DNA from: Brachionus plicatilis | Taxonomy: Eukaryota > Rotifera > Eurotatoria > Ploima > Brachionidae | DNA length: 64,000 bases | Reading direction: 5' to 3' | NCBI GenBank assembly: GCA_010279815.1 | Contig: QEOQ01000640.1 | Coordinates: 1,928,767 to 1,992,766 of the forward strand | The notes under the pieces: model-generated | What the model saw: only the letters and a program-made list of their open reading frames with translations | What the model was told of the DNA's origin: nothing | Database searches by the model: none | Translations under genes and position numbers: made by a program | Part shown: positions 48,201-59,207 of the stretch, in pieces | Position numbering within the stretch: position 1 is the stretch's first letter | Layout: each line of letters begins with the position of its first letter

Positions 48201-51200
48201 TGCCTGGCGAGTCACAATTACGTTCTCGGTGGGGGCCAGCAGGTTGTTAGATGTGGTGATGACGAAGCCGTCTTCCAGCGACGACTTGGACAAGGTGCGC
48301 GTCTTGCGCTTCTCTTCGGCAATCAGGTGGAACAAGTTTTTTCTTGTGTTCGAGTGGCTCTTTCTGGTTTGGACAAATTTGCGCCAGTATTGCTTGAGGG
48401 TGAGATTTGGGTTGGTGGAAGTGGACGTCTGCGACTCGGTCTCTGAGTCTCGGCGACCGTTCGCTTTAGAATTGGTGTTTGTTGAGAGTTGTCGGAGTGT
48501 GTGGGGCCCGGACGAGGCCAACAGCTGGCTTGGGTGATCGAACAAGAGCAGCGAGCCGGCAAATGTGTTCAGCTGAAGACTTGACAGAATTAGAAGTGTG
48601 TTGAACAGGCTGTATCGAGATAGAATGAACTCGGTTAGGAGCGGGTAGAATACGGCGCCCAGACAGGCTCCCAGCACGTTTATGGAACAAGCAAACAAGC
48701 GCTTTTTTACGAACCATTTGCTGGTTGCGATCATTGTCGGCACATAAACAAGGCTCAAGCCGATTCCTTTCAAAAAAAAAAATTTTTTTTTTATATAAAA
48801 TTTGACACTTTTGATGTTTTTTTAATATTTTTTTAAAGACATGGGCATTTTTTTTTTGTTTTTAAATTAAAAAAGTTATTTAAATATGATGGTTTACAAT
48901 AAAAAAAAACTAGAAATTCCATATCATTGTACACGGGAATAGGTAAAAAATTAATTTATAAAAATTTAATTAGAATCTCCAATTTACATATTAATTTAAT
49001 CAAAATAATTACAGTGTTTAAAGTTAAACTGTATAATGGGTAAGATTACATCATTTTACGTAATTTTACGCCAGAAAATGTAAGCTTACATAATATTACA
49101 TCATTTCTTGTATGTAAGAAAATGTAAGATAACATCATCCTACGTAATTTTACGTAAAATTACACTATTTTAAGTAAGTTTCGTCAAAAACGCTTACGGC
49201 CAAAAAAAACTTAATGATTCAAAAAATGATTGAAAAAGTAAAAGAATGAAATTGTTTTTTAATTTTTCATTTATTAATACAAAAGATTTATTGTTTCACT
49301 TTTTGAATCATTTTTAATTGCATAAAGTTTTTTATTATTTTTAAAATCATCTTTTGACAAAAAAATATGGGTACTTTCCTAATATTTACATTTATTAAAA
49401 AATATGACAGAAAATTACATATTATTACATTAAATTTTGTAATTTTACGTAAAATGATGTAAAAAAAAGTAATAAAGTGTATTGTTTTTTTTAAAAAATT
49501 GTCTTATAAAAATCAAATTTTTATTAAATTTTTTACTTTTTCCTCTAAAATTCAGTTTTTTTTGGCCGTAAGCGTTTTTGATGAAACTTACTTAAAATAG
49601 TGTAAGTTTAATTACAGACAAGGTTACTACATTAATATGGAAAAAACGATCAGAAATCACAACTGGGAGGAGCTATTCAATGAAAAAAATGAAGAAGAGT
49701 GTTACGAAATCTTTTTAACCATTTACAACTCGGCTTGTAAGTCCTTTATTCCGCAAAAAAAGATTCACACCAAAAAAAAAAGAGCCCCGTGGATGACACG
49801 AGAACTATTGAGCCTAATCAAAGACAAACGAACCTAATGGCACCAGCTCCAGTCTACAGGCGGCAAAAATCAAGCTATTCAAGCAAAATACAAAAAAACA
49901 AACAATAAAACAAAGAATAAACACGATCATCAACGAAAAAAAAGAAATTTTGATCGATAAAATCGATATATAAAAAAAATTTTTTTAACATGGCTTCGAT
50001 GGTATTAGTTCCATATAGAATTAACCTAAATTTTGAAATTATTCCAAGAGTATTGGTCACGGCATCTTGAAGTTGATGATCTATTCAATAAATCATTTCA
50101 ATTCAAAGAGTTTATCATTTTATATTAAAATTAATCTTTGAATTAATTGAAAATTTTTTTATGTAAAACTCTTTACATGTTATGTAGATTTAAAAAATAA
50201 AAAAATCTTTTCCAAAAATATTTGTGAAAAAAAAGATCTTTTCATTTTATTACTTATTTGGAATTTTTTAATAGGAAAATTACAGAGTTGTCTACAAGTC
50301 ACAATTCATAGTCCGTAACTAAAAATTTTTTTATTTTGTTAAAGTTTAGACTCGGACTTTAATTTTAGTGACTTTAACTTAAACTAGACAGCCACAATAA
50401 CTACCTGGAACGGTAAAAATACACATATTAGATTTGACTTAACAATGACTTAATATTTCAAAGTCCGGACTTGGACTTGAATATGAGACTTTAAAAAAAC
50501 TCTCAAAATTATAAAAAAAATTCCTATGCATTAGCATCACCTAAACGGACAGAAGTATTCCAACAACATTCACAACCTACTTTATTTATTTATTTATTTT
50601 ATTTATTTAAAAAATAATTTGGGACAAAATCCCCTGGCTGTTTGGAATGAATATTAATTCTCCCTTTCAGCCACGTTAGCGTTAATTTTGAGATTTGTTA
50701 AAGTTATTTTTGATTTTTTAAAAAATTGAAAAAACACATAAATTAGAGCAAAAAGTAAATGTTATACGAAAAATTGAAAATTTTTAGTTAATTAAATTAA
50801 ATATTCTTGAAAAATAAAAATTGTAAAAACATAAAAGATTGTTTATTTTATTTGAATTTTACTTTTACTTTTAACAACCTACTTTGAATTGTCTGACTTT
50901 TGCCCAAAAATAATTTAATTAGCAATTGCCATCATGGTTTTTCCCCTTACCAAAGTTGTTTAGGAAATTTAATTGAACAATTTAAAATTGTAAAAATCTG
51001 TGATAAAAGTGGATGGCATTATCTTTTTGCTCAAATGTCAGGATAGTATAGAACAAGAAAAATATATTGTTAGATAGGAATATACAAGATCTAACTTTAA
51101 TACATTATCGAGGAGAGAATTAGAGGAGCAAGTTGCCAAGAGAAGTAGATGAACAGTCAACTATAAGCGTATTTTAAAAAGTTTGTAAAATAAACTGGAA

Positions 51201-53946
51201 ATTTTTTTTGTACAAAAAGATTTTACAGGTTACTATAGCAAATATACCTTATAAGGACAACTAAAAATCATCGTTATTATTAAGCGTTATCATGTATTAT
51301 TTTTATTAATTTTACATCAAAAGATTTAAAAGCTTTTTTTTCATATAAATAAAAATTAAAGAGGCAAAGCTTATAAAGTGATGTCACTATAAAATTTTAT
51401 TTCAAAACATAAAAATAATAAAGTATTTTTTCATTTACATTATTAATTAAAGTAACCAAGCTTTTTCATTTACAAAGCATCTGTATAAATAATTAATGCT
51501 AATATTTTCAATTAACTTCGAAATAAAATTAATTCAGATTTGACTAAAATTAATTTTTGAAAAAAAGTTATTAATAATAGAATTGAAAGTTAAATCGCAG
51601 TTTGGAAACTCTAGATTAGTATTCGTAATTGATCAGCAAATGAAAAGTGTTTTTTTATTTTCTTGGATTTATAAAATGAATCATTAACTTTTTTTAAAGG
51701 TAAATAAAGAATATTCAGCTTCTAATAATTTCTAATCAACAATTATAAAATTTTTTGGGGTCTAAATTTTAATATTAAACAATTCACTTAGATTTTTATT
51801 AGATATTTTAAATAACTTGAATAAGAAATTTGGTTTTTTTGAAAATATATTTGAAATGGTGCTCTACATGCTCACCCATGACTTTCTAAAAACAATTAAT
51901 AGTTTATAAGTTTTTGTTTTTAATTTTAGATTTTTTAAGTTTTTTTTATCTCCTAAAAATTGTTCCTAAAGAAATAATTAAAAATCAAATTAGACTTTAA
52001 AATGAAAATTTTTTAATTAATTTAATTTTAACACTAATTTGCAATTAGTCATCAGTTTTTCCTGAAATAGCTAAATATTTTTAAACAAATGAATTAATAA
52101 TTTATGAAATCCAAAAAAAACTTTCAAAACAAAAATCCTAATCAAGATTTCTCAACGAATAAAAATTCAAATTTTCAATGTAAAATCAAATATCTTCCGG
52201 AGTCAGATAATCGTAGTATATGAAAAATAATATAAAGTACACTGATAACTTGCCGTAATTAAAAGTAAAGCATTTGAAATGAAAAGATGATAAACATAAG
52301 CAAGAAGACTCGAATTTTGTTGTAAAAAATTTTTTGATTTAGAGAAAATCTTTTGAAAAATTTAAAAAAGTTTTTTTGATTATTTTTCAAGATAAAAAAT
52401 TGCCAATATCTTTTTTAAATAAATTAATTTTGTTTTTTTTGATAACTTTTAAAACAAAAATTTCAATTTTTGCATAATTAAAAATTAATAAAAAATCAAA
52501 TTTTGATTAAAAACTTAAAAATCTAAAAGAAAACCGAATAATCAAGTTTTTTTTAATAATTGATGAAAACAAAAATTTTTTTAAATTTTCAGAAATTTTA
52601 ATCGTTTATTTTATACTTTATTCCTTTATTCTAAATCAATTCGTTGCCAATTGAACAATCAAATAATAATTAGATTTTGTTTGAAAAAAATTCATTTAAA
52701 ATCTTCAAAGACTCATTTCAAATATATTTCCAATAGGTTTTTATTTAAATTTTTTGGTGACTTTAATTATCTTTTAATCTTCAATATTTTAAACTCAAAC
52801 CATTCAATTTTCTATTTTTAATTTTTAAGACCAAATTTAAAGATAGCATTTTTAATTTTTATGACTTTGAAATAAATGCGACCCATCCTAGTCTAGCTAA
52901 ATAAATTTAGCATTATATTTGATGAGCTAGCTTTTTTCACAGTTTAAATAAAATTTAAAAAATTTAAACCCTAAAAATCTATGTTGGTATAAAACTGTGG
53001 TTAAAATTCTAAAAATAAATTTACCTGTAAAAATTCCGTAGAACAAGTTAAACAATACAAAGTTATCAAGAAATATTGAACTATTCAGGAGAGAAATTGC
53101 TGACAACGATGCACCCACGAGACTAGTCAGCCTGAGGCCACATCTTTTGCTAAAAAACAAAGCAATTGGTGAGGTGAAGAGCAAAAATGACAACATCAAA
53201 ACGCCGGGCATCGATGATATAAGCTTGGACTGAGTGCTGAATTTAGCCGAAACTAAGCCCATTACATTTAAATAGTTGAAGCAAAGACCTTCGATTAAAA
53301 ATTGGTTCACAAAACATCCAAGCAGTACCAGCCAACTATTTATTTTGTCACGTTTGCTTGGTTTTTTGTTAGTCAAAGACAAAAGGTTTTGGAATAAAAA
53401 GACTCGATTGTTACATCTATTTAGAGTCGCATCAAATTGGGACTTATTTGTCGAGTCCATGTCCAAACTGTCCTCAATGTCCAAGTCGAAATCATTCTCT
53501 GAATCAACTGCATTGTCATCATCATCTACACATTTGTGTTTTTGTTTGTGATGGGAAAGATTTTTGTCTATTCTATTTTCAAGCTTTAGTTCTTCTTTTA
53601 TGGTGGCGATTATCTGCCGAAAGTTTTCGTCCATTTGCCGGGTGGCATAGCCCTCTTCCACTTTAATTTCATGGACTTCTCCATCTTCTGACGGCGGAGC
53701 CACTTGTTCATTGTTGGCTCCAACCTCTGTATCTCTCAGTACAACTGTTTCCAGGATAAATTTGTGTCTAGACTCTTTGGGCTTTTCGTCCACATTTAAC
53801 TCCTGGCTAGCAACATTTTCCTCTTGTTCTTCGTCCTCTTCGACTATATTCTCTACATTGGGCACCTGCAGGACTTCTCTATTTACACTGGATACCAAAT
53901 GTGCATCTTTTGAATGCTTGGATTTGTCCTTTAGTTCGGCACTCAT
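42256..53946 (-). CDS. SLC16-like monocarboxylate-type transporter with long acidic N terminus
   Basis: Three main exons, 53946-53025, 48766-46994 and 42428-42256, join in frame through introns of about 4.3 and 4.6 kb. The start ATG is 53946 (MSAELKDKSK); the upstream frame continues only through TTG. Residues 1 to about 190 are hydrophilic and acidic (NVENIVEEDEEQEENV, DSENDFDLDIEDSLDMD). The MFS core then begins with INSWLVLLGCFVNQFLIEGL and YGIFTGIGLSLVYVPTMIA. VKKRLFACSINVLGACLGAV follows, a large Ser/Arg-rich central loop of about 300 aa, and six more TM segments. The C-terminal signature GLFFGVPLAG/FIYDYSG is split by the last intron. MCTs move lactate, pyruvate or other monocarboxylates with protons; orphans of this long-loop type have unknown substrates. 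G+C content is clearly higher than the flanks in exon 2. Confidence 0.82.
44100..44370. repeat. MITE-like inverted repeat, SLC16-like intron, copy A
   Basis: AGTTTGACCGAAAATGCTTACCG near 44110 pairs with CGTAAGCGTTTTCGGCCAAAC near 44300. Between them are poly-A/T and GTAATTTTGTAAAATGATGT. It ends with TACGTAA-type words and CCCATTATACAGTTTGAC. The same parts occur in reverse order at 49020-49620. Confidence 0.65.
45868..45990. repeat. Short array of GTAGATAATTT-type units
   Basis: Several spaced repeats of AGTAGATAA(T)TTT with T-rich spacers of 20-30 bp. A reverse-oriented pair lies near 46550-46585 (AAATATCTACT, AATTATCTACG). It resembles the TAGCTAATTT array at 57720-57880. Confidence 0.55.
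45995..46060. repeat. GC-richer retroelement-like fragment
   Basis: TTTGGGTTTAACCCAGGGCT followed by GCTCCGAACAGTCGTTTCGAC stands out from the AT-rich intron. It is not coding. It looks like a retroelement 3'-end fragment, as do CTGTACCGATCTTGAGCTCC (45000) and CTGTACCGAGCTAAAGCTCC (45484), both followed by A-rich simple repeats. Confidence 0.4.
46887..46955 (-). other. Possible 69-bp cassette exon of the SLC16-like gene
   Basis: A T-rich acceptor ending TTAAG at 46956 and a GTAAAC donor after 46887 bound exactly 69 bp (23 codons). The phase is the same as the surrounding junctions. The exon keeps the frame if included (GLLPIVCDQLVANYVT) and is much richer in G+C than the intron. Inclusion would replace the Gly of the conserved PxAG-IYD motif by an insert. 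Skipping restores the motif. Confidence 0.4.
49020..49620. repeat. MITE-like inverted repeat, SLC16-like intron, copy B
   Basis: TTAAACTGTATAATGGGTAA leads into many TACGTAA-type words. Then GTCAAAAACGCTTACGGCCA pairs with TGGCCGTAAGCGTTTTTGAT about 400 bp away. A second, inner copy of the GTAAAATGATGTAAAAAAA motif is present. It is related to the element at 44100-44370. Confidence 0.7.
49637..49960 (+). mobile_element. Non-LTR retrotransposon (LINE) fragment, endonuclease-RT linker
   Basis: A frame starting with ATG 49637 reads NWEELFNEKNEEECYEIF, then ACKSFIPQKKI, KKRAPWMTRELLSLIKDKR. After a stop near 49835 it continues with WHQLQSTGGKN..AKYKKT. This is the typical linker before the reverse transcriptase of Jockey/CR1-like LINEs. 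No RT domain follows, so it is a short dead fragment. Confidence 0.75.
50586..50700 (-). repeat. LINE 3' end with AAATA tail
   Basis: On the minus strand GTGGCTGAAAGGGAGAATTA leads through CAGCCAGGGGATTTTGTCCC into an (AAATA)n-like run. This is the organisation of LINE 3' termini. It is oriented opposite to the LINE fragment at 49637. Confidence 0.55.
50701..52926. other. Intron sequence of the SLC16-like gene, nothing recognised
   Basis: About 2.2 kb of AT-rich sequence in the first intron of the transporter. No internal exon with coding bias or good splice sites was found. Confidence 0.4.
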
Positions 53947-56900
53947 TGTCAATCGAGTATCAGTTTGGCATGATTTTAGCAACAAATCTAAAATTTTGAT
54001 TTAATTTTAGGAAAAAAAAATTGTATCCGGGTCTGGATTCAGCAATGATGGCCTAAAAAAGTAAAACTTAATAATAATGAGTATGAAGCGAAATTTATAA
54101 ATAAGAATATCTTTTAAATTTTATTCTAAATTAGCATAATTTTATTTAAATTATTATTGAACCCAAATCAAATTCTTCAAGTCTGAGCTCAACCCGATTA
54201 TTAATAATCATTGTTTTTTTTTTAAACTTCGTAATTTCATCGCCTTTTTTACATGTTAGTAATACCATTTCATAAAAATTAAAAACCATGAAATACCAAA
54301 AAAAATTTTTAAATTAAATTTCTAATCATTTTTTTTCAGATTAAATGTTGTAATTTTATGAAGACTATAAATGTAAAAATTCAACCTAAAGTATCTAAAC
54401 TTGTTTTAAACTTATCTAGTGAAAAAAAAAATAAAATTTATTTTTTATCTGGATTTTGATTAAAGCTTTTCACTTTTAGACACATTTTGAATTCGCTTTA
54501 CCTGTTCGAGAGTATTCATTTTGAGAATTTAATCTAATTAAAAAAAAATTTTGTAGCATTCAAAGTCAAAAATGATAGGCTTCAAATCGCTAAAACAATC
54601 TTGATTTCTTTGAGTTACTAAATAAATTTATCGATTTATTAATAGATTATATGAAGTTCTAAATAATTTGGCAATTATTAAATAAATAATTAATTTTAGA
54701 ATGTAGATGCAAATTTCTTATCTAATTTTTCAAAATTTGAAAAATTTCATAAATCAATTTTTGCTGTTTGGACTCCAAGTTAATATCTCATTAAAACATT
54801 TAATTATTTAGAACAGATTTGTTGTAAGATCAAAAAATTTCACTTTCATCATTAATTATAACTACTAATAATATCTTTATTTAAAGAATTATGAATACAA
54901 GCAAAATTTTTTAAAATAATTTTGATAGTTTTGTGGAGCCAAAAAGGCATTGTTTAGCTTTGAGATAAAAATATAAATATCATTTGTTTGGTTTTCTATT
55001 GGTACTAGACACAATTCTAATATTTTTTCAATTTAAATTTGCTAAGATGAAATTTATTAGTGCAAATAGAAGCTTGCTGAAATTTTATTGCTCAAAAATA
55101 AGGAAAAAGCTAATCAGGTAAATTTGATATAAAATAAAACACTATAGTTCAACTTGAAACGAAAAATTTGAATCTATTCAACTAAATAATTTATCCAAAA
55201 TTTAAATCAAAAATTTATTTGAAAAGTAAATTAAAATCACGTTCCTTGTGATAAAATTTGGTTTAAAATCTTCTAGTGTTTGTTTCGCAAAGCGTCTAAA
55301 CGCAATAAATTGAAGCGTTCTTCTTAGAAAAAATTCATATAAAGTAATGTAAACATTTGATTTATTAATTCAATTGTTTGTATACAATTATAGCTGAAAG
55401 AGATGATCAGAAAAATTAAAATAATTTATTTTGCTTTTTTATTTATTCGAGTGTTATGAATCATTCCGAATTTTGATAGAGTAAAACTAAGAAAAAGCAG
55501 TCAACAAATTAATTCCAAGGTAAATTTGGTAAATTAGTTTATCAATAAATTTCATCGCATCTGCTAATTCATTTTAGCATGTTTGTTTCGTTAGAATTTA
55601 AATCAAGTTGAATTAAATTTTAATTTTTCTTTTAAGCCAATTTAAAATTTGAATAAAAATTACAGCTAGATTAATGCTAAGTTAAAAGTGTTTCGTTTTT
55701 TAAAAAATTAAATTTATTAATTTATTTCATCACTTCTATCGGATTTTATTTGTTGCTAATCGAATTCAATTTTCTAATTTTTTTTGATTTCCTAATCACC
55801 TTACTTGTAAATAAATTTATAAGCATGACAAAATTTTCAATTTCGAGTTTGATTTCGAGAGACATTAAAGATGACATTGATGAAACAGGTGCAACAGAAA
55901 GAAGGCTAACTTAAAATCCATACAAAATTTTTAGCAATGAATGTTAAATAAATGGGAAGTATCAAATTCTGATCAAATTGATCTGAAGGCTGATTTAAAC
56001 CAAGATCAAAAAAGTGTATTAAAATTTCAGCAAATTTTTAATGTTTTTTTGAATCTTAATTACTTACAAAATAAAAAGATTCGAAATTTTTAGCCGTTAA
56101 CATTACTAGATATTGTTTCAATTAATTAGTTAAAATAATTATCAAATTTTTTTTCTTTTATTAATAAAGGAGGTGAATTATCAAATCATTAAAAAAATTA
56201 AAATTAAAAATTTATTTTAAAACATTTACTTTTTTGGATATTTTTTACATAACTTTACAGAAAGAAAATATTTTTTAAGGCGGTAAAAAATAATTCATTG
56301 ATAATTTATTAAAGAATTATTTTGTGAATAATAATCACTTGTGTTTTTTCATAAGCAATTAATAAATAACAAAATTTTCATTGAAAAAAAATTATTTAAC
56401 GAGTTAATAAAACGTAAATAAATTTGAATTTTGTTCTAACAAACAATTTTAAGTAATTAAATTAATTAATTTTTTTTTATTCTATGATATTTGTTTTATT
56501 TTTTTATAAATTCTGTATGAATTTATAAATCACAATTAAATTTCACTTTTAATCATTTAAGAAAGTAGCAATGTGAAAACTTGGTACAAAAATTACTATA
56601 CAAAAATGAATAACTGAAATTAGCGTTTTATAAATATTGTAATTGAAATAATTTTTTTTTGAATTTTTTTGTGCAAATTTAAAAGAATTTAAGAATAAAA
56701 AAAGTAAAAAATATTAAATTCATTTTAGCTTTAATTAAAATTTTTTTGTTGCATTCAGATATTTAAAATCTAGATATATTAAATTCTAGATATTTAAACT
56801 TTACAATTTAACCTTTTTTATGTAGAAAAAATTTATTCATATTATTCAAGTGAAAATAAAACAATAAAATAAAAAAGCTTTCCAGATACACTTAAAAGCT

Positions 56901-57690
56901 AGTGAAATTTTTGAACATTTCTATAAAAAATTCCAGTTTGTATTTATTAAATAAAATAACTTTGAAACAATTCATCTTGACCTCCAAACAAAAAAGATTT
57001 ACTGAAAAATTTTCACTGATTAAATAAATTAATTCCCAGACAAGCAAAATAAATAAGTGACATAAAATAAACAAAGTTCAATCAATTCTATTAAATTTAA
57101 ATGGTTAAAAATTTAGTTTTTAATTGAAAATTTAATTAATATTCTCTAAATTTTTTATAAATAAACAACTAAAAAAAATTCCTTAACATGTATTACTTGT
57201 CACTTTTTATTAAAATTTGTCAATTTATCTGATGTTACAAAATAAATTGATTACAACAATATGATAAAAAGTGTGGATTTATTTTGTTGATCAGGTAGAT
57301 CAGGTATGCGAAATTTCTAAGATTAGAGATTAGATGGAATTTCTAATTAAAGCTTTAAATTTCTTTTGTTAAAAAAATTTAAAAAAAAAATTTGACAAAT
57401 TTTTTGATTAACTTGAATTAATAGGACTTTTTTGCCTTCGCAAATTAGCTAATTTTTTATATACTAATATAGTAATATAAATTCTTTATATAAGCTAAGC
57501 ATTTGTCACATTATAATCATTTAAAGTGATTCAGTAGGAAATTCTAAATCTTTAGCTGAATCTTTTTTAACTGTATTAAACATATTTAAATCGCATGAGA
57601 AATGAAAAAAAGGTTTTTAGATAATTTTGAACTTCCCAAGGGTCACGGAATTTAAAATTTAAAATTTTTTATTTTAATTTTTATTTTATC
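53947..57690. other. AT-rich gene-poor stretch
   Basis: About 3.7 kb upstream of the transporter without an exon, RNA gene or clear inverted repeat. The first few hundred bases should contain the transporter's 5' UTR and promoter. A possible upstream exon/intron edge (TTAG at about 53990) was seen but not supported. Confidence 0.45.
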
Positions 57691-57719
57691 TGAAGGAGCT
57701 TTAGCTCGCATAGATAAAC

Positions 57720-57880
57720 TAATAAAAAAAGGCATATATTTTTTTGAGTAGCTAATTTATTTTTTTCGAGTAGCTACTTTACTTTTCAAAATAGCTAATT
57801 GAATAAAAAAAAATATTTTTCGACAGTAGCTAAATTATTTGCGATAATAGCTAATTTATTTTTTTAAGTAGCAACTGATA
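57720..57880. repeat. Degenerate TAGCTAATTTATTTTTT array
   Basis: At least five copies of GTAGCTAATTTATTTTTTT-like units with period about 25-35 bp. A LINE-tail-like word, AAGGAGCTTTAGCTCG, precedes it at 57694. Similar in style to 45868-45990. Confidence 0.6.
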
Positions 57881-57944
57881 AAAAATTAATTTTAATCTAA
57901 AATAAAAATTGATCCTAAATTTGTATATGGGTATTTGGAAATAA

Positions 57945-58055
57945 CGAAATTTCGTTTTTTATCGAACACTGGTTTTCAAAAATGGTATAAAGATGTGTAG
58001 ATTTAGTCGAAAATGTCCATTTTGAAAACCACTGTTTGATAAGAAACGATATGCC
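57945..58055. repeat. About 110-bp inverted repeat
   Basis: TCGAACACTGGTTTTCAAAA at 57962 pairs with TTTTGAAAACCACTGTTTGA near 58020, with outer arms TTTCGTTTTTTAT/GATAAGAAACGA. It forms a hairpin with about 35-bp arms and is non-coding. Confidence 0.65.
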
Positions 58056-58834
58056 GTAAAAATCGACCAAATACTTTATCTCATTTTTTTTCATATTCTT
58101 ACTATTTAAAAATCTAATTTGTCTAAACTTTAGCTAAAACATAAAACATGAAAGAAAAAAAATTTTCACGCTTATTTAAATGAAAGGAATAATTTTGCCA
58201 TGGCTATTACATGCGTAACTATTTCAAAAAAATTAAAAAAATTAAACAAAAAAATCTGAGACTTATTTACATTTAAAGACATTTACTTCAAAATTTAAAA
58301 TTTATCATATCATTAGCTCCATGTTTAAATATTGAACAATTTAGGAAGGAAAGAAAAAATATCGAGATAATTTAATTTTTTTATTTTCTTGTATATATTA
58401 TTTTAACTTATTTTATTTTTATTATTTTTTTAATTTGAAGGATCAAAAAAAAAATTAATCTTTTCCCTCTTTGTTCTTTCAGTAACAATGGTCCTAATTG
58501 CTTCAGTCTATTTAATAGACTGAAGCGGAACTTGCAGATGATTAAGTGTTCAAAGTAAATGACTTAAAATACGCTTACAATTTGTAAGTTAAAAACGTCA
58601 AAAATAATTTTATCAGAACTAATTTTATTTGAATCAAAGCTTTAAATTTAAAAAATCTAATAAGTCAAGTCTATTCCAAAAAATATTTTTATTTTTATTT
58701 AATAATACTTCTAAATATAATTTTCACAGTGTTAGTCTTAAAACTATCGTAAATTATTTACAACAGCGAAAGGATTTACACTTGTGCTTTCAGCAGCTAT
58801 TTGAATCATATTTTATACAGTACTGCTACACAAT

Positions 58835-58955
58835 GATGATTCTACGTGAATTTACGTAAATAAACAATAATTGACGTAAATTTACGTAAAAAAAGTAATA
58901 ATACGCATTTTTACGTAAAGATAGTTTTGTAAATTAACGTTTATTGACGTAATTA
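58835..58955. repeat. Cluster of TTTACGTAA words
   Basis: Repeated TTTACGTAAA, TTGACGTAAA and TACGTAAAG within about 120 bp, the same words as in the foldback at 33951-34894 and at 43420-43760. Likely a member of that repeat family. Confidence 0.5.
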
Positions 58956-59046
58956 CAAATTCTGTATTTGAAATATCGAAAAAAGTACTCTAGTTAGAAA
59001 ATTAAATCAACATTAAAATTATTTTATTTTAAATTATAATATGTCG

Positions 59047-59097
59047 CTGAAAAGAACGCCGTTTATACGCTGGTAAAACGGCATCTTTTCAGCGTTC
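59047..59097. repeat. Short GC-richer hairpin
   Basis: GCTGAAAAGAACGCCGTTT and AAACGGCATCTTTTCAGC form about 18-bp arms with one or two mismatches around a small loop. Possibly a MITE terminus or a structured RNA element; I favour a repeat. Confidence 0.5.
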
Positions 59098-59207
59098 TTT
59101 TTTCCAGGTAAAATATAAGAAGACGAAGATGCAATCGATTTTTGTTGAAATACCCACTGAAGAGCATGCTGAAAATCCAATTTTAGATAGTTTTGTCCAT
59201 AGCATAT

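Noticed and set aside
47503..48537. Long plus-strand ORFs opposite the SLC16-like gene
   Set aside because: They are antisense shadows of the GC-richer exon; the minus strand carries the transporter motifs.
53986..54060. Additional 5' exon of the SLC16-like gene
   Set aside because: A possible acceptor was seen but no in-frame upstream exon with an ATG could be found; the first ATG at 53946 is sufficient.
59047..59097. tRNA or snoRNA gene
   Set aside because: The hairpin lacks a cloverleaf, A/B boxes or box motifs; more likely a repeat terminus.
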